A stretch of DNA of 64,000 nt from Paraburkholderia sp. CNPSo 3272 (GTDB lineage: Bacteria > Pseudomonadota > Gammaproteobacteria > Burkholderiales > Burkholderiaceae): assembly GCF_024206495.1 (NCBI RefSeq), contig NZ_JAMBPQ010000008.1:1-64000 (forward strand), given 5' to 3'. The notes beneath the pieces are model-generated. The model was not told the origin of the DNA. It made no database searches and saw nothing but the letters and a program-made list of their open reading frames with translations. This document shows, in pieces, positions 55,774 to 64,000 of the stretch; the first letter of the stretch is position 1; the number at the start of each line of letters is the position of its first letter. Both the position numbers and the translations under genes were made by a program.

Positions 55774-56130
55774 CTATTGCTGCTTTAAATCGAATATCCG
55801 ATTCATCAACACCCATTTTTCCCCAGCTGGTGTCCACGGAGTGGGAGCCTGAAACGTCCACATCAATGTTTCCCACCGCTGAATCGCAGCATTGCTCAGC
55901 GCCGCTTCAGCCATTCGGTCGGCATCGTAGACGGCATCGTCCGTTTCAATGATCATGAACAGTCGGGTTCCAAGCCGATAGATTTCCATGTCTACGACGC
56001 CATGATCACGTATGTGACGAACGACATCGGGCCAAACCTCGCGATGGAAATCCTCGTAGCGGGCAATGAGTTCGGAATCGTCTTTCAAATCCAGTGCAAG
56101 ACAGTGGCGCGAGCGGGTATGACTATTCAT
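55774..56130 (-). CDS. L-rhamnose mutarotase-family protein (RhaM-like)
   Basis: 118 residues, with CLALDLKDDSELIARYEDFH, the helix REVWPDVVRHIRDHGVVDMEIY and LGTRLFMIIETDD followed by a C-terminal tryptophan-rich segment (WETLMWTFQAPTPWTPAGEKW). These are the RhaM dimer-fold features. The enzyme interconverts sugar anomers. GGAGG lies 6 nt before the ATG. It is the last gene of the sugar operon, 10 nt after altronate dehydratase. With no rhamnose genes around, it probably supplies the anomer used by the aldose dehydrogenase. Confidence 0.9.
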   Translation of the reverse strand: MNSHTRSRHCLALDLKDDSELIARYEDFHREVWPDVVRHIRDHGVVDMEIYRLGTRLFMIIETDDAVYDADRMAEAALSNAAIQRWETLMWTFQAPTPWTPAGEKWVLMNRIFDLKQQ

Positions 56131-56139
56131 GTTTGCCTC

Positions 56140-57666
56140 CTACATTGTGGCGCCCAGCGACCACGGTACGAACTCGCGGTCACCCATACCGTTCAGTTCG
56201 CTGCAAGTTCGCTGCCCCGACGCGACCTCAAGGATCAACCGGAACAGTTGTTCCCCGGTTTCTTCGACACTCAGCGTGCCGTCGACGATGGAGCCGCTGT
56301 TAAAGTCCATATCGGCGGGCATTCGCTCGAAGAGCCCCGTCGACGTGGCTACCTTGACCGTCGGAACCGGCTTCGAGCCGAATACGGAACCTCGCCCCGT
56401 CGTGAAGCAGATCAGGTTCGCGCCGCCCGCGATTTGACCCGTAGCGGAGACCGGGTCGTAGCCTGGCGTATCCATGAACACAAGGCCTGACTCGCCCACA
56501 GACTCGGCATAGTCATACACCGCGGCAAGCGACGAGCTTCCACCTTTCGATACCGCTCCAAGCGACTTCTCGAGAATGGTCGTGATGCCTCCCGCCTTGT
56601 TTCCCGGCGACGGATTGTTGTTCAGTTCGCCGCCTCCTGCCGCCGCATAGCGCTCCCACCAACGCAGTTTTTCGAGCAGGCGTGCGGCTACATCGCTTGA
56701 TGCGGCCCGCGCCGTCAGCAGATGTTCGGCCCCGTAAATTTCCGGCGTCTCGGAGAGAATCGCGGTTCCGCCATTGCGCACAAGCAGGTCAACGGCCACT
56801 CCCAGGGCCGGGTTCGCCGTGATCCCGGAGTACCCATCTGAGCCGCCGCACTGGAGTCCGAGTTTGAGTCTGGAAGCGGACACCAGAGTTCGGGTGGCCC
56901 GGTTCGCTACATTGAGCAATTCCTTGACGATCGCAACACCATGGCTGACCGTCTCGCGCGCCCCGCCTTCCTCTTGTATGACGAGCGTTCTCATCGGGCA
57001 TGGGTCAAGTGGCTCAAGCAATTCGGTCATGGCCTTGACTTGATTGACCTCGCACCCGAGACCGACGAGGAGTACACCCGCGAAGTTCGGATTTCGCACA
57101 TAGCCCATGAGCGTACGGCGCAAGAGTGCAATGCCTTCGCCAGTGGACGACATGCCGCACCCGCTCTGATGCGTAACAGGAACGACACCATCGACATTTC
57201 CCAGCGATGCGATCGCGTCGCCCTTGAACGCATCGGCGATCGCATGGCACACACTCGCCGAACAATTGACGCTGGCAATCACACCAATGAAATTGCGGGT
57301 GCCGACCCGACCGTCAGGCCGCACGAAGCCCATGAACGTATCGCGGCGATCGGCATCGAAAATGCGGCTGGCGTTCCCAGCCTGCGGCTGCCGCGGCTCC
57401 TGTTGTTCAGGCATGCCGACGTTATGCACGTGAACGTGTTCACCTGCTGCGATATCGCGCAGCGAAACGCCAATAGTCTGGTGGTATTTGCGAATACGCT
57501 TACCGCTGCCAACATCTCGAGTCGCAATCTTGTGACCCGCGGGAATGTCCGCCAGCACACGCACACGATGTCCCCCCAGGTCAACGTGCTCTCCCGCTCC
57601 CAGTGGACGCAGCGCCACCGCCACATCGTCGTCTTCGTGCAGTCGTACAACTCTCCGATCTGTCAT
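56140..57666 (-). CDS. uxaA: Altronate dehydratase (UxaA family, SAF plus catalytic domain)
   Basis: 508 residues. The N-terminal SAF domain (VVRLHEDDDVAVALRPLGAG to VHVHNVGMP) is joined to the UxaA catalytic domain with FMGFVRPDGRVGTRNFIGVI, a metal-binding Cys region NCSASVCH, HQSGCGMSSTGEG, LGCEVNQ, LGLQCGGSDGYSGITANPA and NPSPGNKAGGITT. It dehydrates D-altronate to 2-keto-3-deoxygluconate. Full-length fused form. ATG 57666 is preceded by GGAG; an extension to 57702 overlaps the reductase gene. Third step of the proposed L-galactonate branch. Confidence 0.93.
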   Translation of the reverse strand: MTDRRVVRLHEDDDVAVALRPLGAGEHVDLGGHRVRVLADIPAGHKIATRDVGSGKRIRKYHQTIGVSLRDIAAGEHVHVHNVGMPEQQEPRQPQAGNASRIFDADRRDTFMGFVRPDGRVGTRNFIGVIASVNCSASVCHAIADAFKGDAIASLGNVDGVVPVTHQSGCGMSSTGEGIALLRRTLMGYVRNPNFAGVLLVGLGCEVNQVKAMTELLEPLDPCPMRTLVIQEEGGARETVSHGVAIVKELLNVANRATRTLVSASRLKLGLQCGGSDGYSGITANPALGVAVDLLVRNGGTAILSETPEIYGAEHLLTARAASSDVAARLLEKLRWWERYAAAGGGELNNNPSPGNKAGGITTILEKSLGAVSKGGSSSLAAVYDYAESVGESGLVFMDTPGYDPVSATGQIAGGANLICFTTGRGSVFGSKPVPTVKVATSTGLFERMPADMDFNSGSIVDGTLSVEETGEQLFRLILEVASGQRTCSELNGMGDREFVPWSLGATM

Positions 57667-57688
57667 GATTGATGCCGGTCTCCGTTCA

Positions 57689-58822
57689 TCAGATGAGCCC
57701 ATGCCTGGTCAGCAAGCCGCGCAAGCGCGGCTGAGCGTTTCGCATCGACAAGGAGTTCGCGAGATCGATCAGCGGCAATATGCGCCTTTTCATCTTCGCT
57801 ACGTGGTTTTGCGCGATGTCCGCAATTCGGTGATCGAGATACGGATTGCAGAACCGCTCGCGCACGCTGGTCAGGTAGTCCTCGGCTTGGGCACCCATGC
57901 CCGTCGCCTCGAAGACAGGCATGACTTCCTCTCGCCATACGGTTTCGATTTCAGCACGCGTACGCGGATCTTTCATTGCATCGAGCACCGTTTCGGACAG
58001 CTGTCGCTGTTCGATAAGCCACTGCTCCGCGAGCCAACTGTGGCCAAGATTGAGAAAAAACAGCTTCAACCTTTCGTGGCCGCGCAAGTCGTCCGTCAGA
58101 ACAATGTTCTCGTGCGTGCACGGTAATTCCATTCCCGTACGTCGTTCGATAGCCCACAATGCATATGGCTCGGCCACCGCGCCCACCGGATCGATCGGCT
58201 CGGATACGATCCGGTCAACGAGTGAGTTCACCCAAACACATCTCTCCCGTACGTAGTCCATGAAGGGCTCGGGCAATGACCATTGCGTTGCCATGGCGAG
58301 CACGATCTCGCGCAGGGTATCCCCGTTGTTTTCCAGTAATTCGCACGGGAAAATCGACAGGCCGTCGCTGGGGCGTTCTTGCCAACGCGAATGAAGCAAG
58401 CTGAGAAGCTTCGCGGGGTAGCTGCGAGGCACGGCTTCGCCACTCGAAAGCAGATCGGGCGAATCTCGCTCGTCGAGGCGGTAGCCTGTGTCGCCGGTGT
58501 TCGACACGATGACGCGCACGTCTTCGATCGCCGCGCGGCGAACCATCGTCCAGTCGCGGTCGGCAATCCACGCGGAGCGAATGCCGTCGCAGACGACGAC
58601 TTTGTCCACCGCCGCGCCATGTTCCATCCCTCGGATCCGGACGGGATAACCTCCAGGCCGCGACAGCGCAGCGACACGCGCGTGACTGACTGGATTGCCA
58701 GTGGTCTGCACGACGCTGATACCGCCAATCGCATCGCCGCGTTCCAGCGCTTGTGACACAAATAGCGCAACATGCGCGAGGAGAAATCGGCTCGTGCCAA
58801 ACTGAAGTATGGGTTCACTCAT
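57689..58822 (-). CDS. Mannitol dehydrogenase-family polyol/uronate reductase (probable tagaturonate reductase)
   Basis: 377 residues with the long-chain mannitol dehydrogenase fold: IQFG-like ILQFGTSRFLLAHVALFVSQ, VSNTGDTGYRL, the catalytic-domain segment FPCELLENNGDTLREIVL, VDRIVSEP and LKLFFLNLGHSWLAEQWLI. It is shorter than E. coli UxaB (about 480) but keeps the family core. It lies between an L-galactonate 5-dehydrogenase-like gene and uxaA, which makes D-tagaturonate to D-altronate the most likely reaction. ATG 58822 is used; a reading to 58861 would overlap the preceding gene. Confidence 0.85.
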   Translation of the reverse strand: MSEPILQFGTSRFLLAHVALFVSQALERGDAIGGISVVQTTGNPVSHARVAALSRPGGYPVRIRGMEHGAAVDKVVVCDGIRSAWIADRDWTMVRRAAIEDVRVIVSNTGDTGYRLDERDSPDLLSSGEAVPRSYPAKLLSLLHSRWQERPSDGLSIFPCELLENNGDTLREIVLAMATQWSLPEPFMDYVRERCVWVNSLVDRIVSEPIDPVGAVAEPYALWAIERRTGMELPCTHENIVLTDDLRGHERLKLFFLNLGHSWLAEQWLIEQRQLSETVLDAMKDPRTRAEIETVWREEVMPVFEATGMGAQAEDYLTSVRERFCNPYLDHRIADIAQNHVAKMKRRILPLIDLANSLSMRNAQPRLRGLLTRHGLI

Positions 58823-58854
58823 GCGGCCTGTCCCGGACATTGCAGAGCATTCCC

Positions 58855-59865
58855 TCAGCACTCGACCAACGCTTTCACCACAGTCTGCCCGGTCTCAAGC
58901 AAGCGCGGAAACGCCTCCGGAACATCGGCAAGCCGCATTCGGTGCGTGTTCAGGGCTTGATCCGGAATGCGCCCCGCACGCATTGCTTCCAGCACGGCCT
59001 CGAAGTCGGCGGCGGTTGCGTTCCGGCTGGCGAGCAAGGTGGTCTCGCGCTTGTGAAACTCCGGATCCGAGAACGTCACCTGCCCCGGCACAATCGAGAT
59101 CAGCGTGTATTTGCCGCCGTGAGCCACAAATCCGAATCCGCGGTTCATTGCATCGATATTGCCCGTCGCGTCAAAGACGACATCGAAGAATTCATTGTCC
59201 GTTAGCGATGCGAGTTGTTCGGCGTCAGTGGGGCCGACACTGATGGCGGCGTCTACATTCAATTGAGATTTGCAAAATTCCAGACGATCAGAACGCGTGT
59301 CGAGGCAGGTCACATTGGCGCCGCGCAGTTTCGCAAAGATCATCGCTGCCATGCCAATCGGACCGGCCCCAACTACCAGCACGCGCTGATTGGCCGATAC
59401 CTCCGCCCGTCGCACCGCGTGCGCGCCAATCGCCAGGAATTCGAGCATCGCGGCCTGATCGAGGGTGACGCCTTCGGCTTTATGAACGAACTGCGCGGGT
59501 ACGCTTAGGTACTCGGTAAGTGCGCCATCTCGATGCACACCCAAGACCTTGATGTCGACGCAACAGTTGGTTTTACCTTGTCGACACGCAACACAATGCC
59601 CACACGACAGATACGGCATGACATAGACGCCGTCGCCGCAAGCAAATCCCGAGTCGGGCTCAGCCTCGACTACCACGCCGGAAAATTCATGTCCCATCAC
59701 GCGCGGGTACTGCAGATAAGGCTGATTGCCCGTGAAGATGTGCAGGTCGGTACCGCAGATTCCAACGCGAGACACGCGCAGCAATACTTCGCCGGCTGCT
59801 CGAACGGGTGCGTCCGAATGCTGCGCGCGCAGCACTCCCGGTGATTCGCAAATCACGCTAAGCAT
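58855..59865 (-). CDS. lgoD: Zinc-dependent L-galactonate 5-dehydrogenase-like enzyme
   Basis: 336 residues of the medium-chain dehydrogenase family. The catalytic zinc site is VGICGTDLHIFTGNQ with GHEFSGVV. The structural zinc Cys set is CGHCVACRQGKTNCC. The Rossmann motif is VLVVGAGPIGMAAMIFAKL. The blocks VLGVHRDGALTEYLSVP and FSDPEFHKRETTLLASRNAT closely resemble E. coli LgoD (YjjN) as I remember it. It would oxidise L-galactonate at C5 to D-tagaturonate. AGAGGAC lies 7 nt before the ATG. Neighbouring enzymes fit the next two steps. Confidence 0.85.
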   Translation of the reverse strand: MLSVICESPGVLRAQHSDAPVRAAGEVLLRVSRVGICGTDLHIFTGNQPYLQYPRVMGHEFSGVVVEAEPDSGFACGDGVYVMPYLSCGHCVACRQGKTNCCVDIKVLGVHRDGALTEYLSVPAQFVHKAEGVTLDQAAMLEFLAIGAHAVRRAEVSANQRVLVVGAGPIGMAAMIFAKLRGANVTCLDTRSDRLEFCKSQLNVDAAISVGPTDAEQLASLTDNEFFDVVFDATGNIDAMNRGFGFVAHGGKYTLISIVPGQVTFSDPEFHKRETTLLASRNATAADFEAVLEAMRAGRIPDQALNTHRMRLADVPEAFPRLLETGQTVVKALVEC

Positions 59866-60004
59866 AGGGATGTCCTCTTGATCAGATCATGCGCGGCGAA
59901 CGAGTACGCCTACGCGCTAAAACCCACATGCGGCGCCGCCGAAAACCTCGGTGACCGCCTCGGCGCCCAAAAAACGCGCGCAATCGGAGCATCGATACGC
60001 AGCG

Positions 60005-61024
60005 TCATGCTTGCTCTTTTGGAACAGGTGCATCGGCGGCAATCAACCCGTCATCGATCAACGCCCGCCAGTACTGTGCGGGTATGGGTTGCTCGAGCCA
60101 TGCAATGTTTTGCTGCAACTGCGCAACGCTGCGCGCGCCGATGACGCACGACACTACAGCCGGGTGAGCAAACGGGAACTGCAGAGCCGCCGCCGGCAGT
60201 GGGACGTTGAAGCGCCCGCACAGATCAGTTAGGCGTTGCACCCGTTCGACGACTTCGACAGGCGCATCGCCATAGTTGAACTTGCCGTTACCGGCGAGTA
60301 CACCGGAATTGAAGACACCACCCACGACAACCGCCGTTTCCGTGCGCAGGCAGGCCTCGAGCAGCGGGTCGAGCGCGGTCTGTTCAAGCAGCGTGTATCG
60401 CCCGGCAAGAAGGACGACGTCGAGAGGAAGTTCATTCATGGCATCGACGACGACTTCCCACTCGTTCACACCGAGGCCGACTGCGCGCACCGCACCGCTC
60501 TCGCGCAACTGCGTCAGGGCGCGAAAACCACCACCGTCCGTGAGCTGAGCCCAGTAGTATGGGTGGCGATCGCCATGAGTCATCGCACCGATGTCATGCA
60601 CATAAAGAATGTCGATGCGAGACGTTCCGAGCCGCTGCAGACTGTCCTCGTACGAACGCATGACTCCGCCGTAGGTGTAGTCGAAGAGCGGCCGAAAAGG
60701 TAACGGCTCGGCCCAGCCGTCGTCTCCGGGCCTCACACCCGCATCCGGGTGCATCAAACGGCCCACCTTCGAACTCAGCGAAAATGCTTCTCTCGCGCGG
60801 CTGGCGAGCGCTTGCCCCACGCGCCGCTCGGAAAGCGTGTAGCCGTAATACGGCGCCGTATCGAAATAGCGCAGTCCAGCGGACCACGCAGCATCGACAA
60901 GCGCCTCTGACTCGGCCCACGAGATCGGACGATACAGGCCACCGAGTTGGGAACACCCGAGACCTAGAGCGGTCAGTTCGAGTCCACTGCGCGGCAAGAT
61001 ACGTGTTTCGCGAGCGTTGATCAT
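60005..61024 (-). CDS. Aldo/keto reductase, aldose 1-dehydrogenase type (probable L-galactose dehydrogenase)
   Basis: 339 residues of the D-threo-aldose/L-fucose/L-galactose dehydrogenase group. The catalytic tetrad can be seen as Asp and Tyr in FDTAPYYGYTLSERRVG, Lys in FSLSSKVGRL and His in DILYVHDIG. The end has FPFAHPAVVSCVIGARS. Such enzymes oxidise the anomeric carbon of L-galactose or L-fucose with NAD(P), giving the lactone. ATG 61024 is taken; TTG at 61036 is the alternative and neither has a good ribosome-binding site. The following genes point to L-galactose rather than L-fucose, because no fuconate dehydratase is present. Confidence 0.88.
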   Translation of the reverse strand: MINARETRILPRSGLELTALGLGCSQLGGLYRPISWAESEALVDAAWSAGLRYFDTAPYYGYTLSERRVGQALASRAREAFSLSSKVGRLMHPDAGVRPGDDGWAEPLPFRPLFDYTYGGVMRSYEDSLQRLGTSRIDILYVHDIGAMTHGDRHPYYWAQLTDGGGFRALTQLRESGAVRAVGLGVNEWEVVVDAMNELPLDVVLLAGRYTLLEQTALDPLLEACLRTETAVVVGGVFNSGVLAGNGKFNYGDAPVEVVERVQRLTDLCGRFNVPLPAAALQFPFAHPAVVSCVIGARSVAQLQQNIAWLEQPIPAQYWRALIDDGLIAADAPVPKEQA

Positions 61025-61128
61025 CGAGGGAAGCAATCGAGTAAGTGTGAATCGTCAGGAAAATCGCGACAGGTCCTGCGCCGATCACGCACCGGCGTCG
61101 ACGCAGGCCATCGACAACATCGGCAACG

Positions 61129-62076
61129 TCAGTAGAGGACGTTCTTCGCCGTGGGCGAATCGAGGTTTTGCTTGTCGACCATCACGACGCCCGTATCGAT
61201 ATCCTTGGCGACGCTCTTGTGTTCGATGACGTTGACGACCGCCTGAATTCCCTTGTAGCCCATCTGATACGAGCCTTGTACGGCGATCCCCTGGATCGTC
61301 CCGTCGCGCACGAAGTTTTGCAGATCCTGGTTGCCGTCAAAGCCGATTGCCACCACTTTGCCCGCCTTTCCGGTCTGTTTTAGCGCGCGCCCCACCCCAA
61401 CTGCAGTCGGCTCGTTTGCACCGAAAATCCCCTTCAGATCGGGATTCGCGGAGAGTACATCGGTGGTCTGGTTCAGTGCCGTCGCCATCTGGGACTGCGA
61501 GTAGTACGGACCGACGATCTGCAGTTTGGAATGCGCCGCGAGATATTTCTTGAAGCCGCCGACACGCCCGATTTCCGATCCAGCACCCGGCACGTAGGAC
61601 ATGAGTGCAATTTTCCCCGTCTGACCCACGCGGTCGATCAGCGCCTGCGCGCAAAGCTCACCGGCCTTCTCGTTGTCTGTCGACAAGAACGACTGGTAGT
61701 ACTGCTTGCCGGCATCGGACAGCGCAGAGTCGATCACCACGACGGGAATGTGCGCCTCCCACGCTTTCTTGATAGCCGGCACAAGCGCATCGGGATCGGA
61801 CGGTGCTAGCACAATACCCGTGACGTGACGGTTGACTGCGTTCTCGACCATGTTCACTTCATCCGCAATATCGGATTCCGCGGCCGGGCCCTGGAATGTC
61901 ATCGTGTATCCCTTCGCGTCGCCGAGTGCGGCATTCGCGCCTTTCTGCACGTTTTGCCAGTAGTTCGAATTGACCGTCTTGACGATTACAGCGATCTCGC
62001 CACCTGCCGCATAGGCGCCCGTGCTGAACACTGCGCACAACAACGCCGATGCCGCAAAAATCGAAAGCCTTTGCAT
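61129..62076 (-). CDS. Sugar ABC transporter substrate-binding protein (RbsB-like)
   Basis: 315 residues. The signal peptide ends STGAYA before AGGEIAVIVKT. The type I periplasmic-binding fold shows YWQNVQKGANAA, VTGIVLAPSDPDALVPAIKK, PVVVIDSALSDA, YQSFLSTDNEKAGELCAQAL and FGANEPTAVGVGRAL. It would capture the sugar in the periplasm. AAGAGGAG precedes the ATG by 6 nt. It follows the permease gene and stands directly before the catabolic enzymes. Confidence 0.94.
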   Translation of the reverse strand: MQRLSIFAASALLCAVFSTGAYAAGGEIAVIVKTVNSNYWQNVQKGANAALGDAKGYTMTFQGPAAESDIADEVNMVENAVNRHVTGIVLAPSDPDALVPAIKKAWEAHIPVVVIDSALSDAGKQYYQSFLSTDNEKAGELCAQALIDRVGQTGKIALMSYVPGAGSEIGRVGGFKKYLAAHSKLQIVGPYYSQSQMATALNQTTDVLSANPDLKGIFGANEPTAVGVGRALKQTGKAGKVVAIGFDGNQDLQNFVRDGTIQGIAVQGSYQMGYKGIQAVVNVIEHKSVAKDIDTGVVMVDKQNLDSPTAKNVLY

Positions 62077-62114
62077 GTCTCGCTCCTCTTTTTTCGTGGT
62101 TGAACTACGTGTGA

Positions 62115-63146
62115 TTAACGCTTCCTGCTTCGCAATTGATCAATCCAGACGGTGCCCAGAATCACGACGCCGATGATGATCTGCTGGATGAAACTCGACA
62201 CCCCGTTCATATTCAGGCCGTTGCGCAGCACGCCAATGACGAACGCGCCGATGGCGGTGCCCGAAATCGTGCCCACGCCGCCCATCAGCGACGTTCCACC
62301 AATCACGGCACTGGCGATCGCGTCGAGTTCGTACATGACGCCTTCGTTGGGCTGACCGGTCACGAGGCGCGACATCAGCACACAACCTGTGACGCCAGCC
62401 AACGCGCCGGAAAGCACATAGGTGAACATCGTCACGCCTCGAACGTCGACACCGGAGAGACGAGCCGCTTCCCGGTTGGAGCCGACCGCGTAGATATGCC
62501 GACCGAGCGAAGTCTTCGACAGGAGGATCGCGCCTGCGATGAAGAACACGATCATGATGACGACCGGATAGGGAATGCCTGGAAACGTCGTATCCGGAAA
62601 TCCATCCGCGCCGATACGGGAAACACGGAACAACGCCCCGTTGCCGAGTACACCAAACGCGTTGCCAAGGTCCGAAACCGGGCGGGCTCCGGTAATTTGC
62701 AGAGCGAGACCTCGAGCGACCAGCATCATGCCGAGCGTCGCGATGAATGGCGGCAACCCCATTCGCGTCACACAGATCCCGTTGACGAATCCGCAAAGCG
62801 CACCTACCAGCACACCGCAAAGCATGGCGAGGGGCACCGCCATACCGGCCTTCGCGAGCAACGCGGCCGAAACACCCGCGAGCGCAAGCACTGACCCAAC
62901 TGACAGGTCGATACCGCCGGTGATGATGACGCAGGTTGCGGCGACGCCCAGGTAGGCGATCGACGTCACCTGCAGGCTAACGGTCATCAGGTTGCCGACA
63001 GAAAAAAATGCCGAACTGGTGACCGAGAATGCAATCACAAGTGCAACGAGGCTACCCAGAGCCGCGAATTTCTGAATGAGGTCGCGGCGCCGCTGCCGAG
63101 CCGAGCGATCCGCGGGCTGGCTACGATCCGATGTCATTTCAAGCAT
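62115..63146 (-). CDS. Sugar ABC transporter permease (RbsC-like)
   Basis: 343 residues with about ten membrane segments and the BPD_transp_2 signature. Markers are AATCVIITGGIDLSVGSVLALAG, GLPPFIATLGMMLVARG, VGSNREAARLSGVDV (the EAA-like loop contacting the ATPase) and AVIGGTSLMGGVGTISGTAIGA. ATG at 63146 or 63137 are both possible; the ATPase stop at 63139 overlaps or abuts them. It forms the channel of the transporter with the ATPase upstream and the binding protein downstream. Confidence 0.93.
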   Translation of the reverse strand: MLEMTSDRSQPADRSARQRRRDLIQKFAALGSLVALVIAFSVTSSAFFSVGNLMTVSLQVTSIAYLGVAATCVIITGGIDLSVGSVLALAGVSAALLAKAGMAVPLAMLCGVLVGALCGFVNGICVTRMGLPPFIATLGMMLVARGLALQITGARPVSDLGNAFGVLGNGALFRVSRIGADGFPDTTFPGIPYPVVIMIVFFIAGAILLSKTSLGRHIYAVGSNREAARLSGVDVRGVTMFTYVLSGALAGVTGCVLMSRLVTGQPNEGVMYELDAIASAVIGGTSLMGGVGTISGTAIGAFVIGVLRNGLNMNGVSSFIQQIIIGVVILGTVWIDQLRSRKR

Positions 63147-64000
63147 GTCGACGCCCCGAAGCAAAATGCATGATCTCCTCCTGACTGGTCTGTTTTGTTT
63201 CGAGCATGGCCGTTATCCGGCCCTCATGAAAGACGGCGATCCGATCGGTCATTCCAAGTAACTCGGGCAACTCCGAACTGATCAATACAACACCCACACC
63301 GTCGGCGGCGAGTCGATCCATCAGCCCGTAAATCGCGAATTTCGCGCCTACATCAATGCCGCGCGTGGGCTCATCGAAGAATAAAATCTTCGATCCCCGG
63401 TACAGCCATTTGCCGATCACGACCTTCTGCTGATTGCCGCCTGACAGGTTGCGAACGATCTGCGCAACCGACGGCGTGCGAATGGCCAGATCATGAACAT
63501 AGCGACGCGCGATCGCGACTTCTTCATCGAAGCGCAAGAAACCTGTGCGCGACGAAATTCCGCCAACGTTCGAAAGCGTAATATTCGCGGCGACCGACAT
63601 CCCGAGAGCGAGGCCCTCCTGTTTGCGGTCTTCCGAAAGGTAAGCAATGCCGTGACGAATCGCTTCGCGCGGCGAGCGAATCGTCACGCGATTGCCGTGC
63701 AACTGAAGCGTCCCTTCATCCAAGCTGTCCGCGCCAAAGATCGCCCTGGCGACTTCCGTGCGACCCGCTCCCATGAGACCTGCGAAACCGAGGATTTCGC
63801 CTCGACGCAACTCGAAGGACACAGGACCGAATACGCCGTTGCGGCGCAGACCCCGCGCGCTGAGCAGCACATCTTCCGTGGGCGCGGATTGCCGCGCAGG
63901 GTAGGCCTCATCGAGAGACCGCCCCACCATGCGCGCGACAATGTCATTCACAGTCAACGCTGCGAAATCGTCAGTCGAAATATGCCGGCCATCGCGCAGG
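63139..64000 (-). CDS. Sugar ABC transporter ATP-binding protein (RbsA/MglA-like), 5' part outside window
   Basis: About 286 codons of the C-terminal half of a double-ABC ATPase. The open frame continues to the window edge (reading LRDGRHISTDDFAALTVNDI). The second ABC domain has the degenerate Walker A GLMGAGRTEVARAI, RSPREAIRHGIAYLSEDRK, signature NLSGGNQQKVVIGKWL, Walker B ILFFDEPTRGIDVGAK and the switch His region replaced by SSELPELLGM. The typical length is about 500 residues, so the start lies beyond base 64000. It powers sugar uptake with the permease downstream. Confidence 0.93.
   Translation of the reverse strand, partial: LRDGRHISTDDFAALTVNDIVARMVGRSLDEAYPARQSAPTEDVLLSARGLRRNGVFGPVSFELRRGEILGFAGLMGAGRTEVARAIFGADSLDEGTLQLHGNRVTIRSPREAIRHGIAYLSEDRKQEGLALGMSVAANITLSNVGGISSRTGFLRFDEEVAIARRYVHDLAIRTPSVAQIVRNLSGGNQQKVVIGKWLYRGSKILFFDEPTRGIDVGAKFAIYGLMDRLAADGVGVVLISSELPELLGMTDRIAVFHEGRITAMLETKQTSQEEIMHFASGRRHA

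Noticed and set aside
1..64000. Insertion sequences, integrases, tRNA genes or attachment sites
   Set aside because: None recognised on reading; accessory character is inferred only from gene content and remnants.

Overview
The window is about 64 kb of high-GC DNA from a Burkholderiaceae-type beta-proteobacterium (Paraburkholderia, Caballeronia or Burkholderia). The grounds are a 180-kDa-class NAD-glutamate dehydrogenase, a DUF3138 outer-membrane protein, Burkholderia-type porins, a trimeric autotransporter adhesin paired with an OmpA lipoprotein, many LysR regulators and the codon bias. It opens at the tail of an rRNA operon (5S rRNA and terminator) and ends inside a sugar ABC-transporter ATPase gene.

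Layout. 0.3-2.7 kb: a small SDR plus flavin split-barrel operon divergent from a LysR gene. 2.8-7.7 kb: NAD-glutamate dehydrogenase. 7.7-11.3 kb (minus): a divergent FtsH paralogue and an orphan membrane-anchored TAXI solute-binding protein. 11.6-29.6 kb: a MarR regulator divergent from an 18-gene plus-strand operon for degrading an aromatic compound I cannot name. It encodes a CoA ligase, a thiolase-like/DUF35 pair, dehydrogenases, a cupin, RidA, an FAH hydrolase, a flavin monooxygenase, a two-domain extradiol-type dioxygenase, an ACMSD-like amidohydrolase, an MFS transporter, a V4R protein, two Rieske alpha subunits, a reductase and one beta subunit. Nine junctions are ATGA overlaps. Two genes (dioxygenase, transporter) carry frameshifts.

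29.8-35.5 kb: an MBL hydrolase, a DUF3138 outer-membrane protein, a PotF-like binding protein, an agmatinase-family gene broken by an in-frame amber codon, and a divergent LysR gene; this looks like polyamine or guanidino-compound use. 35.7-40.7 kb: a LacI regulator, an FHS-family sugar transporter, an ADP-ribosylglycohydrolase-family protein and a porin, with a perfect 16-bp operator in front of the transporter and a weaker copy in front of lacI. 41-45.5 kb: gene remnants (LysR tail, protein kinase) mixed with three intact small genes or enzymes. 45.5-54.0 kb (minus): a 2580-residue YadA-type adhesin followed by an OmpA-domain lipoprotein. The adhesin leader has a perfect 11-bp inverted repeat that would pair with its own Shine-Dalgarno sequence. 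54-55.6 kb: an AT-richer spacer and remnants of a response regulator and a CobW GTPase.

55.8-64.0 kb (minus): a sugar operon running from transporter to enzymes: ABC ATPase, permease and binding protein, an aldose 1-dehydrogenase, an L-galactonate 5-dehydrogenase-like enzyme, a tagaturonate-reductase-like enzyme, altronate dehydratase and a RhaM-type mutarotase. Together these fit oxidation of L-galactose through L-galactonate, D-tagaturonate and D-altronate to 2-keto-3-deoxygluconate.

The points most worth testing are the adhesin leader RNA, the L-galactose route, the substrate of the 18-gene MarR operon, and whether the three lesions in transport and catabolic genes are real or sequence errors.
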